From: Hofstenia miamia
Taxonomy: Eukaryota > Xenacoelomorpha > Acoela > Hofsteniidae
Length of the DNA: 64,000 bases
NCBI GenBank assembly: GCA_900660155.1
Contig: CABFPE010000191.1
Location: forward strand, 1,082,631-1,146,630
Direction: 5' to 3'
The position numbers and the translations under genes were made by a program. Under the pieces are notes generated by a model that was not told the origin of the DNA, did no database searches, and saw nothing but the letters and a program-made list of their open reading frames with translations. This document shows positions 1 to 11,493 of this stretch, in pieces; the stretch's first letter is position 1; each line of letters begins with the position of its first letter.

Positions 1-1
1 T

Positions 2-26
<25 letters not shown>
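1..26. repeat. (TA)n microsatellite at window edge
   Basis: Pure alternating TA. It is the first of about fifteen such runs in the window. Confidence 0.95.
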
Positions 27-33
<7 letters not shown>

Positions 34-1085
34 ATATGTTTTAGTTTGTAGTATCCCCCATTGTTATTTTTTTCAGCAATAAATTTGCTTTTGCTCTTTT
101 AATGATCTTTTTCTTGCAATTTCGTTAACCAATAAATTTTTCATGGATCAGTGATAAATGAATGAATGCTTTTTATGGAAAAAACTTCAAAAAACATTTT
201 TTGCATTCATTTTTTCAAGAAATAGACTTACAACGGTTAACAAAATCACCCGACATTGTATACAAAAGAATATTCAAATGCGTGCATAATCAAGAGTTGG
301 GAAAAAATATCGGAAAATATGGGAAAAAATTGTTTTTAACTGCCCATTATTTTCACCAAAATTTTAATAATATCTTTAATTTCAATTTATTCCTGATGTT
401 TTTGGTGCAAAGCCGTTTCAAAAATAATTAAGCTGCACTTAATAAAAACGTAGTAAAAAAACAATTATTTCTGAGCATGCATAATTTATTGGTCAGGAAT
501 AAATTTCTGCAAAAGAAATGCGAGGTAATTTGGTTAACTTCCTGAAAATTTCCTTTAGATATTTGAAAATTGTATACTAAATAACAAAAAACGTATGAAC
601 TTTGGAATGCATCAATATCTACTCACTTGTGCAAGGTCAAGGAGTTTAGCTACGCATTAAACTATAAAAAATTTATCATATCAATATTTGTTAAAATGTT
701 GTTTTGTTCTCATTTATTAACCGAATTTATAATTGAAAATCGTTTTATCTGTATAAATTGATTTTTTAAATAGTTCAACTCTTAGTCCATGATTACAGTA
801 GTATTTTCATCCAGGGCTTTTAAATCAAATTCAAATTTTTAAACTTTCAAATCAAATTTTCAGATTTTTAAAAAAATTTCAAACTTTCAAATCAAATTAT
901 TTAAAATTCCAATTCAAATTTCAAGTCAAATTTTAAAGTTTGATGTTCAAATTTACACATCAAGAATTTACTTAATTTTTCCAATGCTATTTTGGTAATA
1001 TTAAACTTAATAAATTTATTATTGTATTCAATGTATCAACCCAAACAGCCTATTGTGCCGTTAAAGTAGCAGCCGTTTTATTCAC
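27..1085. other. AT-rich noncoding stretch
   Basis: No recognisable gene. An 89-codon open frame at 162-431 has no recognisable motif and looks like chance. At about 818-955 there is an irregular low-complexity run built on variants of CAAATCAAATT. A shorter run of the same motif recurs at 1720-1790 and, in the duplicated copy, at 3820-3890. Confidence 0.6.
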
Positions 1086-3145
1086 ATTGTAAAATAATCG
1101 GCTTAAATCCTGTTATGAATCTTGGAATTTGGACACACTTGACAGAAGAACAGCAGGTATATCAGTCTGAATTGAAAAATAGCGTCAATCGAAACAACAT
1201 TTCTCCAAATAATAATTTGACATCATTCAAGTCTGGAACAAACCAGAATTCATACAAAAGTTTAAGTAAACTGGCGAACAATCTTTTGTGTATGATACTT
1301 AAAAAGCGAAGTCAACAACTTTCCCTATCAACTGTTGACGATCAACTTTTTTACGAGGACAATTTTTGCACTAATAGAATTTCTTTAATTTTACTGCTAT
1401 TCTGTTTGCATGTATTTGTTTGTGATTCATGCACATTTTTATATTGAGCATTTACTTTTCTTAGGGTAATGTTGGGTAAAGGAATCAATAGATTTGAGAA
1501 ATCAGTCAGTCATGACTGCTTAACTAATTGTTTTGCAAACTATCACAATTTGTAGGTAATATCTGGGTTGCTTATCGTCAATTACAATTCATTGTTAAAT
1601 TATAAGTCTGACAGACATAAATAAGGGCTTTATAAATTCATTCATATATATTTAATTATGCTATACAGTCTAATATAGTATATGCATTCATTATGTATGT
1701 AAAAATTATTTCTAAGAAATATCAAACTTTAAATCAAACTTTCAAATTTTCAAATCAAAGTTTGAAAGGTATTCAAATTTCAAACTTTACATTCCTCATA
1801 CTTTGAAGACTCGTTTTTTATCACCATTATATTAAAAAGTGTTTTAAACATGTTTATGTTTTTATTTTACACGGTGAATGCTAAAATCAAAACCTGACAT
1901 GTATATAATATTTCTTCCTCTTGCCTATGTAAAGGATTAAAAATAAACGTCACATATATAAGTAGCCTCCAATTGTATCAATTGTGATACAGAGCTCAAT
2001 TCAATTCACTCTCTTACTTCAAAATGGGTTTACTACTATCTCTTTTTGATACATGCTACTTTTAGCTATCATTTATACAAATATAAAATAAACAAACTAT
2101 CACTAATTGTACAGAGTGTCCACTGAGAATTTTGTGGTTAAAATATTTTGTTTGAAGAATTGAATACAAGAAGATGGGGTTGACGTTTGAACATACCGTG
2201 TTTTTCGCATTACTTTTAGAAGAAGAAGCTAGCCTTTTATCCATACAAACTGAGAGAAGCATATTCCGAAGCACGTATTTATTTCTTCAGATGGTTTCAG
2301 GTGTTCCTATAAAAAAACCTTGAGAATATAAAGGACCTGTCATTTTTTCTGACGACGATTAATGTCATATCTCGGGCTTTGAGAATTCTAAAGTACCTGC
2401 ATTTGGAGTTGTCAGTGGTGCAATCTTAAAGGGGATATTTTTCTCAAGCTATTGAAATGATAATTAAATATGAATAGTTCATGACCCTGTCTTTTGTTAT
2501 ATTTTACCCATGACACGACTCTGTTTTACTATCATACCCCTGTAAGTTTATTTCAATCGTCCTGTTGTTTAATGTTTTTCTACAAAATCATCAATTTCAT
2601 TCAATTTACGATGAAAGAAGTTGCAGCCTTTGCATGTAACAATTTGTTTATTTAGTGTACATTTAAATTGGTTTAGTCAGAAGAAAAAAGAGAATATTTT
2701 ATCACATATGTTTTATCATGCTTTTTGATTTTACGACTTAATTTGATTTTATCTGACATAATATCTTTGCCAGTGGGAATTCCATGCATAATTAAATTGT
2801 TGATTTTAGAGAGCATGTCGGCAATATTTATTCCGAAGAGTAGCACTTCTGTAACACTGACCGTTCTATAGAAAGAACAATAGATTGATGAGTCAACTTA
2901 AGCTATAGAAGATGCTTAGATGATTGATGAATAGAACTTTGTAATAGTATTTTGAAATTAAATATGATACAAAGGAGGAAATTAGTAATTAATTTGTGGT
3001 GCGCTTCTTCTTATTATTATTAACCAAAGAACCACTTGGCGATGTAAAATATTTAGTTTACTAATAAACTCATGTTGAATTGTTGTAGATTTTGTTTCAT
3101 CTAACATTTGATAGATTATCATCAAGCATTGAGAAGATAACGCAA
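1086..3145. repeat. 2.1-kb duplicated segment, copy 1
   Basis: This segment recurs almost base for base at 3186-5294. Copy 1 runs on into unique sequence and a (TA)n run, while copy 2 is bounded by a single N on each side (3185 and 5295). The first 1.5 kb looks identical; the few differences (single-base changes and one 49-bp tandem duplication) are all in the last third. Contents are AT-rich, with one open frame at 1115-1447 and no recognised domain. Confidence 0.9.
1115..1447 (+). CDS. unrecognised open frame, possible exon
   Basis: A 110-codon open frame, repeated identically at 3215-3547 inside the duplicated segment. The first 80 or so residues are polar and of mixed composition (many S, N, Q, K, L), as in a disordered protein segment. 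The last 30 are hydrophobic and read like translated AT-rich noncoding DNA. No motif, signal peptide or family is recognisable. If coding, it is probably one exon with a splice donor before the hydrophobic tail, but no donor stands out. It could equally be a chance frame. Confidence 0.15.
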   Translation: MNLGIWTHLTEEQQVYQSELKNSVNRNNISPNNNLTSFKSGTNQNSYKSLSKLANNLLCMILKKRSQQLSLSTVDDQLFYEDNFCTNRISLILLLFCLHVFVCDSCTFLY

Positions 3146-3165
3146 AATAAAGAGGTTTACTAAAG

Positions 3166-3184
3166 CAAATATATATATATATAT
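3166..3184. repeat. (TA)n microsatellite ending at a single N
   Basis: A short AT run directly followed by the single N at 3185 that starts duplicated copy 2. Confidence 0.9.
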
Positions 3185-3185
3185 N

Positions 3186-5294
3186 ATTGTAAAATAATCG
3201 GCTTAAATCCTGTTATGAATCTTGGAATTTGGACACACTTGACAGAAGAACAGCAGGTATATCAGTCTGAATTGAAAAATAGCGTCAATCGAAACAACAT
3301 TTCTCCAAATAATAATTTGACATCATTCAAGTCTGGAACAAACCAGAATTCATACAAAAGTTTAAGTAAACTGGCGAACAATCTTTTGTGTATGATACTT
3401 AAAAAGCGAAGTCAACAACTTTCCCTATCAACTGTTGACGATCAACTTTTTTACGAGGACAATTTTTGCACTAATAGAATTTCTTTAATTTTACTGCTAT
3501 TCTGTTTGCATGTATTTGTTTGTGATTCATGCACATTTTTATATTGAGCATTTACTTTTCTTAGGGTAATGTTGGGTAAAGGAATCAATAGATTTGAGAA
3601 ATCAGTCAGTCATGACTGCTTAACTAATTGTTTTGCAAACTATCACAATTTGTAGGTAATATCTGGGTTGCTTATCGTCAATTACAATTCATTGTTAAAT
3701 TATAAGTCTGACAGACATAAATAAGGGCTTTATAAATTCATTCATATATATTTAATTATGCTATACAGTCTAATATAGTATATGCATTCATTATGTATGT
3801 AAAAATTATTTCTAAGAAATATCAAACTTTAAATCAAACTTTCAAATTTTCAAATCAAAGTTTGAAAGGTATTCAAATTTCAAACTTTACATTCCTCATA
3901 CTTTGAAGACTCGTTTTTTATCACCATTATATTAAAAAGTGTTTTAAACATGTTTATGTTTTTATTTTACACGGTGAATGCTAAAATCAAAACCTGACAT
4001 GTATATAATATTTCTTCCTCTTGCCTATGTAAAGGATTAAAAATAAACGTCACATATATAAGTAGCCTCCAATTGTATCAATTGTGATACAGAGCTCAAT
4101 TCAATTCACTCTCTTACTTCAAAATGGGTTTACTACTATCTCTTTTTGATACATGCTACTTTTAGCTATCATTTATACAAATATAAAATAAACAAACTAT
4201 CACTAATTGTACAGAGTGTCCACTGAGAATTTTGTGGTTAAAATATTTTGTTTGAAGAATTGAATACAAGAAGATGGGGTTGACGTTTGAACATACCGTG
4301 TTTTTCGCATTACTTTTAGAAGAAGAAGCTAGCCTTTTATCCATACAAACTGAGAGAAGCATATTCCGAAGCACGTATTTATTTCTTCAGATGGTTTCAG
4401 GTGTTCCTATAAAAAAACCTTGAGAATATAAAGGACCTGTCATTTTTTCTGACGACGATTAATGTCATATCTCGGGCTTTGAGAATTCTAAAGTACCTGC
4501 ATTTGGAGTTGTCAGTGGTGCAATCTTAAAGGGGATATTTTTCTCAAGCTATTGAAATGATAATTAAATATGAATAGTTCATGACCCTGTCTTTTGTTAT
4601 ATTTTACCCATGACACGACTCTGTTTTACTATCATACCCCTGTAAGTTTATTTCAATCATGACACGACTCTGTTTTACTATCATACCCCTGTAAGTTTAT
4701 TTCAATCGTCCTGTTGTTTAATGTTTTTCTACAAGATCATCAATTTCATTCAATTTACGATGAAAGAAGTTGCAGCCTTTGCATGTAACAATTTGTTTAT
4801 TTAGTGTACATTTAAATTGGTTTAGTCAGAAGAAAAAAGAGAATATTTAATCACATATGTTTTATCATGCTTTTAGATTTTACGACTTAATTTGATTTTA
4901 TCTGACATAATATCTTTGCCAGTGGGAATTCCATGCATAATTAAATTGTTGATTTTAGAGAGCATGTCGGCAATATTTATTCCGAAGAGTAGCACTTCTG
5001 TAACACTGACCGTTCTATAGAAAGAACAATAGATTGATGAGTCAACTTAAGCTATAGAAGATGCTTAGATGATTGATGAATAGAACTTTGTAATAGTATT
5101 TTGAAATTAAATATGATACAAAGGAGGAAATTAGTAATTAATTTGTGGTGCGCTTCTTCTTATTATTATTAACCAAAGAACCACTTGGCGATGTAAAATA
5201 TTTAGTTTACTAATAAACTCATGTTGAATTGTTGTAGATTTTGTTTCATCTAACATTTGATAGATTATCATCAAGCATTGAGAAGATAACGCAA
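3186..5294. repeat. 2.1-kb duplicated segment, copy 2 (N-flanked)
   Basis: Near-identical to 1086-3145 and enclosed by single Ns at 3185 and 5295. It carries an extra 49-bp tandem unit and scattered single-base differences towards its right end. The N flanks and the clustered differences favour an alternative haplotype or gap-fill patch over a real tandem duplication. Confidence 0.9.
4609..4706. repeat. 49-bp tandem duplication (2 units)
   Basis: A unit beginning CATGACACGACTCTG occurs twice back to back here, but only once at the matching place in copy 1 (about 2509-2557). Confidence 0.9.
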
Positions 5295-5295
5295 N

Positions 5296-5434
5296 TTCCT
5301 CAGTCTCCATTTTTCGAGACAAGATATATTTTGTCAATTCTTATGTATATCTATACCGACTAATTTATCTAGTTTCATAAATATATATATATTTTTTTTT
5401 CGAATCGAAAACGGTTAACATTAAATTGAGCCCA

Positions 5435-5471
<37 letters not shown>
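5296..5471. repeat. ~160-bp duplicated segment plus (TA)n, copy 1
   Basis: Starts right after the N at 5295 and matches 7979-8140 with about one substitution. Both copies end in a (TA)n run. The later copy ends at the N at 8186. Confidence 0.9.
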
Positions 5472-5473
<2 letters not shown>

Positions 5474-5811
5474 TACTAAAAGAACAAATGTTGTCTCATC
5501 AAAGAGTGTGCATTAAAGAGTGACAATATCAGGTAAATATGGACCCGACCCGAAACTTTGCCTTTGATTTGAAGGTATGGATCTTCTCCAATCATAACAT
5601 CATTATCCTTAATCATCTTCTGAGCGGTGATTTAGATCAGCATTTTTATTTTTATAATCAATCTAATCTTTGTACCCGAAACTGACCCGACAATTGGATA
5701 CCCCATGCCTTTCTCTAGTGCGCATAATTGTAAACATTAAATAATCAAAATTTATATCAATTTTAATAAATTGTGGTACAAAATATCCAATACTAATTAT
5801 TTTAATTTTAG
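5472..5811. other. noncoding; fragments with GACCCGACCCG motifs
   Basis: AT-rich, with two short patches (about 5541-5560 and 5675-5705) of GACCCG/ACCCGA motifs. These resemble the ends of the hAT-like short elements elsewhere in the window (22118-22504, 58553-59255). No complete inverted repeat or target duplication was found. Confidence 0.35.
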
Positions 5812-6201
5812 ATAAATCGTATTGCAAGAAACAGCTCTCGAAGATTGAGTCAACGTATAATATCAGAGCTTAGTATTACCTCTTCAAAGATGCAGAAGTC
5901 AATTCAAAGATTAGCAGAAGACGCTTCTTATGAAATTCAAATATCTTTTGTCCCAAACCTTTCACACTACAGTGCGTATGACGTATCCAAGAGCAAGGAA
6001 ATTGAACGGAACTCCCATGAAATTCAAATCGAAACTCTGGACCAAGTGCATAGGGACTTCATGCGACTTTTAGAAAAAATTACATTCAATGAAGTGTCTA
6101 CTTTTCTGCAGGACTGGCTCAGTGAACGCAACTACAAAGAAAAAGGGAAAAACTATTTCGGTCTCAGCTTTAAGAAACACAAACAGAGTCCATTTGTTTA
6201 G
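5812..6201 (+). CDS. putative terminal exon of an unrecognised gene
   Basis: The frame opens right after a good acceptor (TTTTAATTTTAG, ending at 5811) and runs 129 codons to a stop at 6201. The product has coding-like composition: an Arg/Ser-rich start (RNSSRRLSQR), then charged amphipathic stretches (EIERNSHEIQIETLDQVHRD, then LLEKITF) and a basic tail ending HKQSPFV. I do not recognise the family. No upstream exon was identified in the preceding 5.8 kb, which is disturbed by the duplicated segments. There is no ATG near the start, so an upstream exon is required. Clean composition and the acceptor support coding; lack of homology leaves this uncertain. Confidence 0.45.
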   Translation: MNRIARNSSRRLSQRIISELSITSSKMQKSIQRLAEDASYEIQISFVPNLSHYSAYDVSKSKEIERNSHEIQIETLDQVHRDFMRLLEKITFNEVSTFLQDWLSERNYKEKGKNYFGLSFKKHKQSPFV

Positions 6202-7978
6202 TTGAATCTAACAGTCGCCTTGTGTAGATTTGAAATGCGAAATTTTGTACTAAGAAATAACCTCAATGCCAATAATTTGTATAAATGCAACTTCTGGTCT
6301 ATTTTAATTTACTGTAAATAGATGTGTCTTTAATAGAAAAAATATTTTTATTTTTTATTAAAATTCATCAATAGCTGATATAACGTGCGATTTTTGAAGT
6401 AGGGAAAGATGTTTTTAACAGCCATACATAACAAATATACACAAAACTTAGAAAGCAGGATCGTTTAAGCTACTGCTTTGGTGGTGATTAGAATTTTTTA
6501 TTTGAGTTTAGCAGGTTTAGTAATGGCATTTATCTTATATCTTAAAATTTGAGTTTGGTGTTGTCATATTTGTTTAATTCTTTCATGGTGTCTTCTTGAG
6601 ACATTCTTTGGGAGTAATATCAGAATTGAACAACCACGTTATGAAGAGAGCAGGTCCTGAAAGTAGGGAAGTTTTGGTATATATTTTTTGATTGGTTAAC
6701 CGGTTAAGAAAAAAGTAACCGCATTCAACTCTATAGAAGGACAATAGCATCGTAGCATTATAGAGTTAATGTTTGTATTGAATACAAAATTAGCTTTTGA
6801 AAAAAATTCAAGTATTTATAAAACTTAACTTACGAAATAGTGATAGAAACACCATTTTGAAAAAAAAGAAGAATCTAGAAAATTTGCAATAAGTTCATAT
6901 GACTTTTTGAGGTTGAACTCATTTTTGTCCTAAGATCATAATTTGGTTTTTCGACTCGTTATTCATTGTACTGTCTAGAAATGGAACTTCTTAACAAGAA
7001 TCATGTCAAGGGCTTTCGAAAGTAGAATATTCTTTGTACATGTACATTTAATATCATCTTACGTAGTCAATTCTGTGAAATACCTAATGATTTTAAAAAT
7101 AAGTTCTCGTAAACGAAAACGTGATTTTGCTCTCCGTCAAGAGAAAGAATATTTTCTCAATAACTTCATTTTCAAAGGTAATTTATTCAGAACTCTTAGA
7201 AATTGTTTCAATAAATGACGCAGGTCCAATATTGGAAATCAGATGAACAATGTACTTACAATGTCCCAAGCAAATATCATTAGGGTAGCATTGCAAAATG
7301 AAAAAGATGGTTTTTTAATGAGTAATGGATACTGATAGTCCAAAAGAAGTTACAACAATATTACTGAATGTTTAGCTCTATATTCTGTCATTTTTATACC
7401 TTCAAATCAGTAATTTTGTAGAAAAATTATTGTTTTATAACCTCATTTTATTTGAATGCAAAATGTTTCAAAACAATTTTGTTAATTAATGCGTCTTTTC
7501 ACATCAAATGCTGGCACATGTTTATGTGTTTTTGTGGCTTCATTTTTGTTTATGCTTGTAGCAAATCAACACTCATGAATCGAATTAGATTACAAATAAG
7601 CCAAACTGCTTCTAAAATGATTTAACGAAAAGATTACAATAAATGTTTCATGAAATAAAAAATGATTCAAGCCTTAACACCTCTCGTGAAACAAAAACCG
7701 ACATTCAAATTTTGAAGATATCAATGTGGTGGAAAACATGGGGACTAACCTCAAGAATTTCAAGGAAGACAAAAATCCACTTACTAAAGCGACATTGGTT
7801 GAAAACATACATAGAAATTTGATGAGCTATATTTCTTTGCGTTTATCCAAATGTTTATAGAAAACAACGAAAAAATTGTAAAAACTTAAGCCATGTGTTT
7901 ATGGCCAATATTTTTTTATGAATACTCCCACTTTTCTCTTTTTGTAAACATGTTCACCGTTTGTCTGTATATTTAAGT
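6202..7978. other. mostly noncoding; one weak exon candidate
   Basis: AT-rich. The only coding-like patch is about 7062-7182, a frame with a Ser/Arg/Lys-rich peptide (SSRKRKRDFALRQEKEYF). It lies between a possible acceptor (TCTTACGTAG) and a possible donor (AAAG|GTAATT), but it is short and matches no family I know. Nothing else is recognised. Confidence 0.3.
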
Positions 7979-8126
7979 TTCCTCAGTCTCCATTTTTTGA
8001 GACAAGATATATTTTGTCAATTCTTATGTATATCTATACCGACTAATTTATCTAGTTTCATAAATATATATATATTTTTTTTTCGAATCGAAAACGGTTA
8101 ACATTAAATTGAGCCCAATATAATAT

Positions 8127-8159
<33 letters not shown>

Positions 8160-8185
8160 AAAAAATATGTATAAATATATATATA
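7979..8185. repeat. ~160-bp duplicated segment plus (TA)n, copy 2
   Basis: Matches 5296-5460 with about one substitution, then becomes an interrupted TA run ending at the N at 8186. This copy continues unique sequence on its left. Confidence 0.9.
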
Positions 8186-8189
8186 NGTC

Positions 8190-8745
8190 ATGTTTGTATT
8201 CAAATTCAGATCCTGAATCATTCGAAAAACACTCTTTTTCATCATTAATAGTCTCAACAGTCTGTAATCTCTCTTTGTTGTTGTCTCTTGCAATTCGCTT
8301 TGTTGATATTGCTTCATGAACCTCAACATCTGTTTCTCTCTCTCTCCAATGTAAAGTTTACGATTACATTTTCAGCAAAAAGAAATTTTAACTCTCTAGC
8401 TTTTCTCTCATTATTCAGAAAATGATTCTTTTTAGTGCCTTTTCAAAACCAGGACTAGACAAGTCAAACAGCTCAGGTTTAATAACTTTATGCTTGCTCT
8501 TTTGAACTAACCTTAGATTTCTAATACACTTTCCAACTTCAGCTTATGTTAGTCTGATGAAGCAATGTGAAATATGTCTTCTTCCATATGTCCGTGACTT
8601 CCTTCACTAGATTGTTCACAATGTCATTTTGAGGCATTTTAGGATTACAATGTCTGATGGACTTGTATCTGCATAGCACATTTACATTTGCAGGAAGTTG
8701 TATTTTATTAAACTTGAAATCCTTAAAGTTCTTTTGTAACACATT
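8190..8745 (-). pseudogene. degraded coding remnant, probably transposon-derived
   Basis: Read on the minus strand, protein-like sequence is spread over at least three frames. It starts with an open frame at 8539-8742 (includes IVNNLVKEVTDIWKK), then shifts to a frame with KLEKCIRNLRLVQKSKHKV. After more decay it ends with EVHEAISTKRIARDN and an acidic Ser/Asp/Glu segment up to the N at 8186. The 'bundle of Lys/Glu helices then acidic spacer' style resembles uncharacterised N-terminal regions of animal transposon-encoded proteins, but I cannot name the family. Stops and frame changes show it is dead. Confidence 0.35.
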
Positions 8746-9009
8746 GCTCCAGCAGGTTTATTGTGTTTCCATCTAAATGAGTAAATAATTAAGAATCAAC
8801 AAAATTATGAAATTGTCAAAGATAATAAGAAAATATTTTTGTTTATGTTTTTGACCAGTTTGATTTGCAATCAGTTTAACTCACACCTTGCGATGGCGCC
8901 AGCTGAATATCACTTCAATTTGTCCCAAACTTTCAAACTAATGTTATAATCACCGTAAAAATGGGAATCTGATCACAAATTATAGTGTATCAAAATAGTC
9001 AACACCCTA

Positions 9010-9031
9010 ATATATATATATATATATATAG
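9010..9031. repeat. (TA)n microsatellite
   Basis: Pure TA run. About 30 bases downstream (9060-9160) lies a patch with GGGTC/GACCC repeats, probably debris of a hAT-like short element. Confidence 0.9.
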
Positions 9032-9697
9032 TGATTGTTAATGAAGCCAAAATCTGTAGACGTATTGATATTTTAGTTGGGTCATATTTGGGTTGGGTCA
9101 AGCTCTTTAAAATATCAATAAAACTTGAGTTGCTTTGGGTCAAAATTCATTCTTGACCCATCTACAACTCTGTTCAAAAATAGAAATAATCCGTGCTCGT
9201 ACAATAGAAGCCGTGCTCGTATACCCTTATACGTGCCTGGTACGTGCTCTGCAGTAGAATATAATGCATTAACAAAAAACAATGGAATCGACACATAAAT
9301 TTCATAAGTGTCACAATTTATATAATTACTAAAGCTGGTCTCATAACATGAATTCTAAATTTAGTTGTCCATGAATTCTACGTGTGACGTAGATATATTT
9401 TCAACGTTAGGAGGTGACAAAGATTTATGGCTGGTTTTAATGATACAAAAATCATCGATTACACTTATATTCTTATACCAACAAGCTTGTATTCATTTTG
9501 GAGAGAATTTCTGCATCTTATATTGATAAAGAATTTTTTTGCCTATTTGCTGTTTTTCAAAAATGGATAGTAAAAAACTTGCATGTCGAATATCATACTG
9601 TCCAAAGCAACGTAATAGTTTATGCTTGTACATTTTTAAAAAATAACTAACATATTGTAGCAATGCAAATTGAAATTATAAATGTAGCAAATAAGAC

Positions 9698-10345
9698 CAT
9701 AGATGGACGCGGGTATAATTTTTTATAACCGCATTGCACAGCACACACAGTGAGTTGGCCCGCAACCGCACCCCCATGTCTGTTAAAAATTTCACCCGCA
9801 CCTGCAACACATCCGCTGTTTTCTGTGATTGGTTCAACGCGGCAGCGTCATTTCAAGTAATGAAGCCAAAACATGTCAATAACCGAATTGATTTTCTATT
9901 AATTTTGTTTAATTGAGTGAGTGATGTCCAATATATTATATCATATAGATTTCGTAGTATAATTAATATTGTTTTAGTTTAGTATTACACCTGTAACAAT
10001 ATAAAAATGTCCATCCGCAAAGCAGCCTGCGTGGAAATCAGTAGCGTACCCAGGGAGGGCATGGTGGAATGTCCCCCTGTCCAGTTTCCAAAATTAATTT
10101 TGACTGAATAAATCAAAAAAAATTTCGTAAAAAATTGAAAAATTTAAAATCTAGGATCTTGAAATGAATTTTTAGGGTCTATTTTCTCAATATTTTCAAA
10201 AAAATTTCGCGGGACTTCGCCCCCCCCATTAGGGAATAACAATGATGACCCCCCATCAGAAAATCCTGGGTACGCCCCCGGTGGAAATTGAAATTCAGTA
10301 CCCGAACTGCACCGCACATAAACCCGCACCCCGCGTTCAGCTTTG
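9698..10345. mobile_element. hAT-type non-autonomous element, interrupted by another
   Basis: The left end CATAGATGGACGCGGG and the reverse complement of the right end (CAAAGCTGAACGCGGGG) are imperfect terminal inverted repeats. They are flanked by AATAAGAC (9690-9697) and AATAAGGC (10346-10353), a 7-of-8 match. An 8-bp target duplication is characteristic of hAT elements. The inside is GC-rich, with many CCCGCAC motifs. A second element (10039-10280) is inserted in it, so the original was about 400 bp. No transposase is encoded. Confidence 0.7.
10039..10280. mobile_element. nested hAT-type MITE with perfect 8-bp target duplication
   Basis: A 242-bp insertion flanked on both sides by GTGGAAAT (10031-10038 and 10281-10288). 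Its ends CAGTAGCGTACCCAGG and CCTGGGTACGCCCCCG are inverted repeats. It begins with CAG, and the 8-bp duplication points to the hAT superfamily. A related copy lies at 14846-15042. No open frame of interest. Confidence 0.85.
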
Positions 10346-10670
10346 AATAAGGCTTTTAAGAAACTTAAATAAACACTCAATAATATTGTCTTCAAAACCT
10401 GACAACAGCTCTAAGTCTAGTCTAACACGCAATTGTGAGATGACCAACTCGAAGCACTTTTTCAGTTGATTTAGATCTGGACAGTAAGCTGTATTATTAA
10501 TAAAATTGCTATTGAATTTTAAAAGGTTTTCAAAACGATCATCGCCTTTTTTGAGAATACGTTTGTATCTTTTAGAAATAAGCAGTAATTGTGGGGTACC
10601 AATATTTTCTTAGCTTAAACCGATATATATATACCAGAACCTTTACAAGTAATATGCAAGAGCCATTTAA

Positions 10671-10870
10671 CACTAGAAAGTCCGAGTGGTCAAATTTGAC
10701 CACTTTGTACACATTAAATGCATTTATAATGCTTCATGTAATGAGAATTTAAATAAAAAAGCTTATTTTGTTCTAATGACACTTTTCTTTCATTTTCGTT
10801 AGTTTTAATTAAATAGGTCAATTCTGACAAATGTATGAATTTAAGATATAGAATTGTCAGATGTCTAGTG
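10671..10870. mobile_element. piggyBac-type MITE with TTAA target duplication
   Basis: A 200-bp element bounded by CACTAGA and TCTAGTG inverted ends, with TTAA on both sides (10667-10670 and 10871-10874). TTAA target sites and a CNCTAGAAAG-like terminus are typical of the piggyBac superfamily. Just inside the left end is the perfect 18-base palindrome GTGGTCAAATTTGACCAC. There is no coding capacity. Confidence 0.85.
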
Positions 10871-10939
10871 TTAAATTCTTGTTGTCAAGAGCATAAAAGA
10901 TAACAGCAAAAAGAAAATATCTTATGAAAGATGTATGAA

Positions 10940-11132
10940 TATTTTCAGAACAACATTGACGAAGAAACGATGCAATAAGAAAATCTGTATAAATACCTTG
11001 GATTATACATGGAGAGAAATCTAATTTTGGAAGACCAAGTGAATTTTATTTTGAAGAAACCAAATAATAAAATTAAAAGCAATCTCTTCGTTTTGTCAAT
11101 TCTTTACAGAAAATATTAGGAATGCGTTTACA

Positions 11133-11180
<48 letters not shown>

Positions 11181-11493
11181 ACCTATTATTTACATGCAGA
11201 TGAAGAAAATTTTAAACATTCCTCTTAATTTATTACCAAAGATAATGACGATTGATAATAAAAATATATTTACAATGTTAATAAAAAATTGTCTTTTTCA
11301 AAATCAAAGCACAATTGAAAAAGTTTTAGACGATGAAAATCACCCGCTCAATTGTGACTTTAAAATTCTAGCCGTAAGATATATAGATTTCCAAACAAAT
11401 CTTACGCATAACCAAAGTAGCCTAATTTTTAGGAATTTATCCAAGACAATCGAAACCAACGCATTTGTTCTCAAGTATATTAAGTATGTCTAA
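10940..11493 (+). pseudogene. LINE reverse-transcriptase C-terminal remnant
   Basis: The first part (about 10970-11120) encodes a decayed stretch with KYLGLYMERNLILEDQVNF, the 'KYLG(V/L)...L.F..H(V).' signature just after the YADD box of non-LTR reverse transcriptases. After a (TA)n run, the frame 11194-11493 encodes VLDDENHPLNCDF and later LSKTIETNAFVL, resembling the C-terminal tail of LINE polyproteins ('L.DP.HPL...F' then 'R.S..P..I..LN'). Internal stops and the TA insertion show it is inactive. Confidence 0.6.
11137..11177. repeat. (TA)n microsatellite inside the LINE remnant
   Basis: Pure TA run splitting the two LINE-like blocks. Confidence 0.95.

Noticed and set aside
3215-3547. Second copy of the 110-codon frame as a paralogous gene
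   Set aside because: It lies in an N-flanked duplicate that is identical over this part, so it is more likely an assembly duplicate than a paralogue.
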